A program made the position numbers and the translations under genes. Positions 62,235 through 64,000 of a DNA stretch of 64,000 nucleotides are shown piece by piece. The notes below the pieces were generated by a model. The model saw nothing but the letters and a program-made list of their open reading frames with translations. It had not been told where the DNA came from and searched no databases. Within the stretch, counting starts at the first letter, position 1, and the number at the start of each line of letters is the position of its first letter. This DNA is from Kosakonia sp. H02 (GTDB lineage Bacteria > Pseudomonadota > Gammaproteobacteria > Enterobacterales > Enterobacteriaceae), in assembly GCA_030704225.1 (NCBI GenBank), contig CP131915.1:2852001-2916000 (forward strand). The letters are read 5' to 3'.

Positions 62235-62786
62235 ATGCAAACGAAAAAAAGTGAAATTTGGGTCGGCATTTTTCTCGTGCTGGCATTGTTGGCCGCGCTG
62301 TTTATCTGCCTGAAAGCGGCTGATATCACCACAATTCGTACAGAGCCGACTTACCGTGTCTACGCGACGTTTGACAACATCGGTGGGTTGAAAGCGAACT
62401 CGCCGGTGCGCATTGGCGGGGTAGTTATTGGCCGTGTTGCCGATATCTCGCTTGATCCTAAAACCTATCTGCCGCGCGTCACGCTGGATATTGAAGAGCG
62501 CTACAACCAGATCCCGGATACCAGTTCGCTGGCGATCCGTACTTCGGGCTTGTTGGGCGAACAATATCTGGCGCTGAATGTCGGGTTTGACGATCCTGAG
62601 ATGGGAACATCTATGCTTAAAGAAGGCAGCACTATTCAGGATACCAAGTCCGCGATGGTGCTTGAGGATCTGATAGGGCAATTCCTTTACAACAGTAAAG
62701 GCGGTGACAATAAGAATTCAGGCGATGCGGCCACGCACGATGAAGGGAATACTCAAGCCGCACCGTCTGCTGGTCAGACGAATTAA
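62235..62786 (+). CDS. mlaD: Mla transporter MCE-domain protein MlaD
   Basis: A 183-residue protein with one N-terminal helix (about 8-28) and an MCE domain (about 38-120, LKANSPVRIGGVVIGRV). Six copies form a periplasmic ring with a lipid pore. The start at 62235 gives the E. coli length. It lies 4 bases past the mlaE stop. Confidence 0.98.
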   Translation: MQTKKSEIWVGIFLVLALLAALFICLKAADITTIRTEPTYRVYATFDNIGGLKANSPVRIGGVVIGRVADISLDPKTYLPRVTLDIEERYNQIPDTSSLAIRTSGLLGEQYLALNVGFDDPEMGTSMLKEGSTIQDTKSAMVLEDLIGQFLYNSKGGDNKNSGDAATHDEGNTQAAPSAGQTN

Positions 62787-62802
62787 CGAGGAGAACTGAC
62801 GC

Positions 62803-63441
62803 ATGTTTAAACGTCTATTAATGGTCGCTCTGCTGGTGGTCGCACCGTTGAGCACAGCTTTGGCGGCCGACCAAAGTAACCCTTACGCTGCTATGCAGGG
62901 TGCTGCGAAGAAAACTTTTGATCGCCTGAAAAATGAGCAGCCGCAGATCCGGGCAAATCCGGATTATCTGCGTGATGTGGTCGATCAGGAGCTGCTGCCG
63001 TATGTGCAGGTGAAATACGCCGGTGCGCTGGTTCTGGGTCGTTATTACAAAGAAGCAACACCCGCGCAGCGAGAGGCCTACTTCAAGGCGTTCCGTGAGT
63101 ACCTGAAACAGGCTTACGGCCAGGCGCTGGCAATGTATCACGGCCAGACTTACCAGATTGCGCCAGAACAGCCGCTTGGCGATGCCACCATCGTGCCGAT
63201 TCGCGTCACCATTATCGATCCAAATGGCCGCCCGCCGGTGCGTCTGGACTTCCAGTGGCGTAAAAATACCCAGACGGGTAACTGGCAGGCTTACGACATG
63301 ATCGCTGAAGGGGTGAGTATGATCACCACGAAACAGAATGAGTGGAGCGATCTGCTGCGTACCAAAGGCATTGATGGTCTGACCGCAGAGTTGCAGTCGA
63401 TTTCTCATCAGAAAATCTCCCTGGATGAGAAAAAACAATGA
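62803..63441 (+). CDS. mlaC: Mla periplasmic phospholipid carrier MlaC
   Basis: A 212-residue periplasmic protein with signal peptide (cleavage after STALA, about residue 21) and a helix/sheet fold that holds phospholipid tails. It ferries lipids between MlaA-OmpC and MlaFEDB. AGGAG lies upstream of the ATG. It overlaps mlaB by 4 bases. Confidence 0.98.
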   Translation: MFKRLLMVALLVVAPLSTALAADQSNPYAAMQGAAKKTFDRLKNEQPQIRANPDYLRDVVDQELLPYVQVKYAGALVLGRYYKEATPAQREAYFKAFREYLKQAYGQALAMYHGQTYQIAPEQPLGDATIVPIRVTIIDPNGRPPVRLDFQWRKNTQTGNWQAYDMIAEGVSMITTKQNEWSDLLRTKGIDGLTAELQSISHQKISLDEKKQ

Positions 63442-63731
63442 CCCCGCAGTTAAGCTGGTCGCGTGACGGTGAACGCCTGGCGCTGCTGGGCGAGCTGGAT
63501 CAGGATGTGTTAAATCCCTTATGGGATGCGCGTGTTGAAGCGATGAACGGGGTGACCTGTATTGATTTACACGGCGTAACACGTGTTGATACGGCGGGTG
63601 TCGCGCTACTGGTACACCTTGTTGCACAGGGGAAAAAGCAGGGCATTGATGTCTCACTCGCGGGCGTAAGCGAAAATGTCAGCACGCTCGCCGCGCTGTA
63701 CAATTTGCCGCAGAGTGCATTGCCTCGCTAA
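63438..63731 (+). CDS. mlaB: Mla STAS-domain protein MlaB
   Basis: A 97-residue STAS-domain protein (LHGVTRVDTAGVALLVHL) that binds MlaF and stabilises the ATPase. Same length as E. coli MlaB. Last gene of the mla operon, followed by a terminator. Confidence 0.97.
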   Translation: MTPQLSWSRDGERLALLGELDQDVLNPLWDARVEAMNGVTCIDLHGVTRVDTAGVALLVHLVAQGKKQGIDVSLAGVSENVSTLAALYNLPQSALPR

Positions 63732-63754
63732 TTTTTTCAATGCGTTACTCACCA

Positions 63755-63787
63755 AAGCCCCATCCATTATGTTGACGGGGCTTTTTG
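63755..63787 (+). terminator. Terminator of the mla operon
   Basis: AAGCCCC (63755-63761) pairs with GGGGCTT (63777-63783), followed by a run of T up to 63786. A typical Rho-independent terminator 24 bases past mlaB. Confidence 0.92.
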
Positions 63788-63857
63788 CTTATTTCAGACG
63801 ACGTCACTTTCCTCTAAGATGTGTGACTGTTTTCACTTTTAGATGATATTTACACCC

Positions 63858-64000
63858 ATGGAAAATCATGAAATCCAGACCGTGCTGATGGAAGCACTCT
63901 CCCTCCAGGAAGCCCACGTCACTGGCGATGGCAGTCACTTTCAGGTTATTGCTGTGGGTGAAGTCTTTGACGGCATGAGCCGGGTCAAGAAGCAACAGAC
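63858..64000 (+). CDS. ibaG: IbaG, BolA-family protein, N-terminal part
   Basis: The ATG at 63858 opens a frame that runs to the window end: about 47 of the 84 or so residues. VTGDGSHFQVIAVGEVFDG and SRVKKQQT match the BolA/IbaG fold. IbaG works with monothiol glutaredoxin in iron-sulphur handling and acid stress. In E. coli murA follows; it lies outside the window here. Confidence 0.95.
   Translation, partial: MENHEIQTVLMEALSLQEAHVTGDGSHFQVIAVGEVFDGMSRVKKQQ

Noticed and set aside
1..64000. CRISPR arrays, tRNA genes, rRNA genes, insertion sequences or prophage
   Set aside because: No regularly spaced repeats, cloverleaf genes, transposase or phage structural reading frames were seen in the window.

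Overview
The window reads as chromosomal DNA of a member of the Enterobacteriaceae in the Enterobacter/Klebsiella/Kosakonia group. Core blocks (gltBD, arcB-elbB-mtgA, npr-rapZ-ptsN-hpf-rpoN-lptBAC-kdsCD-yrbG-mlaFEDCB-ibaG) are close to E. coli in order and protein length. The accessory content (GpdQ-type phosphodiesterase, Eef-like efflux pump, a murQP operon with no murR beside it) is of a kind I associate with Klebsiella aerogenes and Enterobacter. Species cannot be fixed from sequence reading alone. Coordinates follow the given + strand.

Region 1 (1-10.4 kb) corresponds to the E. coli immigration control region: the end of yjiA, a symE-like toxin gene, yjiN, yjiS and yjiR remain, but no hsd, mcr or mrr restriction genes are present. 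In their place are an aldehyde dehydrogenase, a MarR/HlyD/DUF2955 export operon, a DUF1176 periplasmic protein and a stand-alone ClpP paralogue.

Region 2 (10.4-13.7 kb) is the most unusual part. It holds a sigma-28 factor resembling the lateral-flagellar type (LafS-like), a FlgM-type anti-sigma factor, a ToxR/CadC-like membrane regulator with a frameshifted small membrane partner, and an NlpC/P60 lipoprotein, with no flagellar structural gene nearby. It sits directly upstream of murQP, whose promoter carries two near-identical palindromes that look like RpiR-family (MurR) operators.

Region 3 (16-31.2 kb) holds nutrient and drug transport genes: a Fur-box-linked FhuA/FoxA-type receptor with an AraC regulator, an eefRABC-like RND pump, and a five-gene operon joining an UgpBAEC-like ABC importer to gpdQ for glycerophosphodiester use.

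Region 4 (31.2-40.9 kb) is an accessory patch. It has two different HExxH metallopeptidase-like toxin genes with candidate immunity genes (probably orphan type VI or polymorphic-toxin cargo), an MFS/TetR pair, a hexapeptide transferase, a chemoreceptor with a well-formed sigma-28 promoter, a DUF4153 membrane protein and several small or degenerate ORFs.

Region 5 (40.9-64 kb) is conserved core: glutamate synthase, YhcC, the ArcB sensor with the ArcZ small RNA antisense to its 3' flank, ElbB, MtgA, the rpoN/PTS-Ntr cluster, LPS transport and Kdo synthesis genes, and the Mla phospholipid transport operon.
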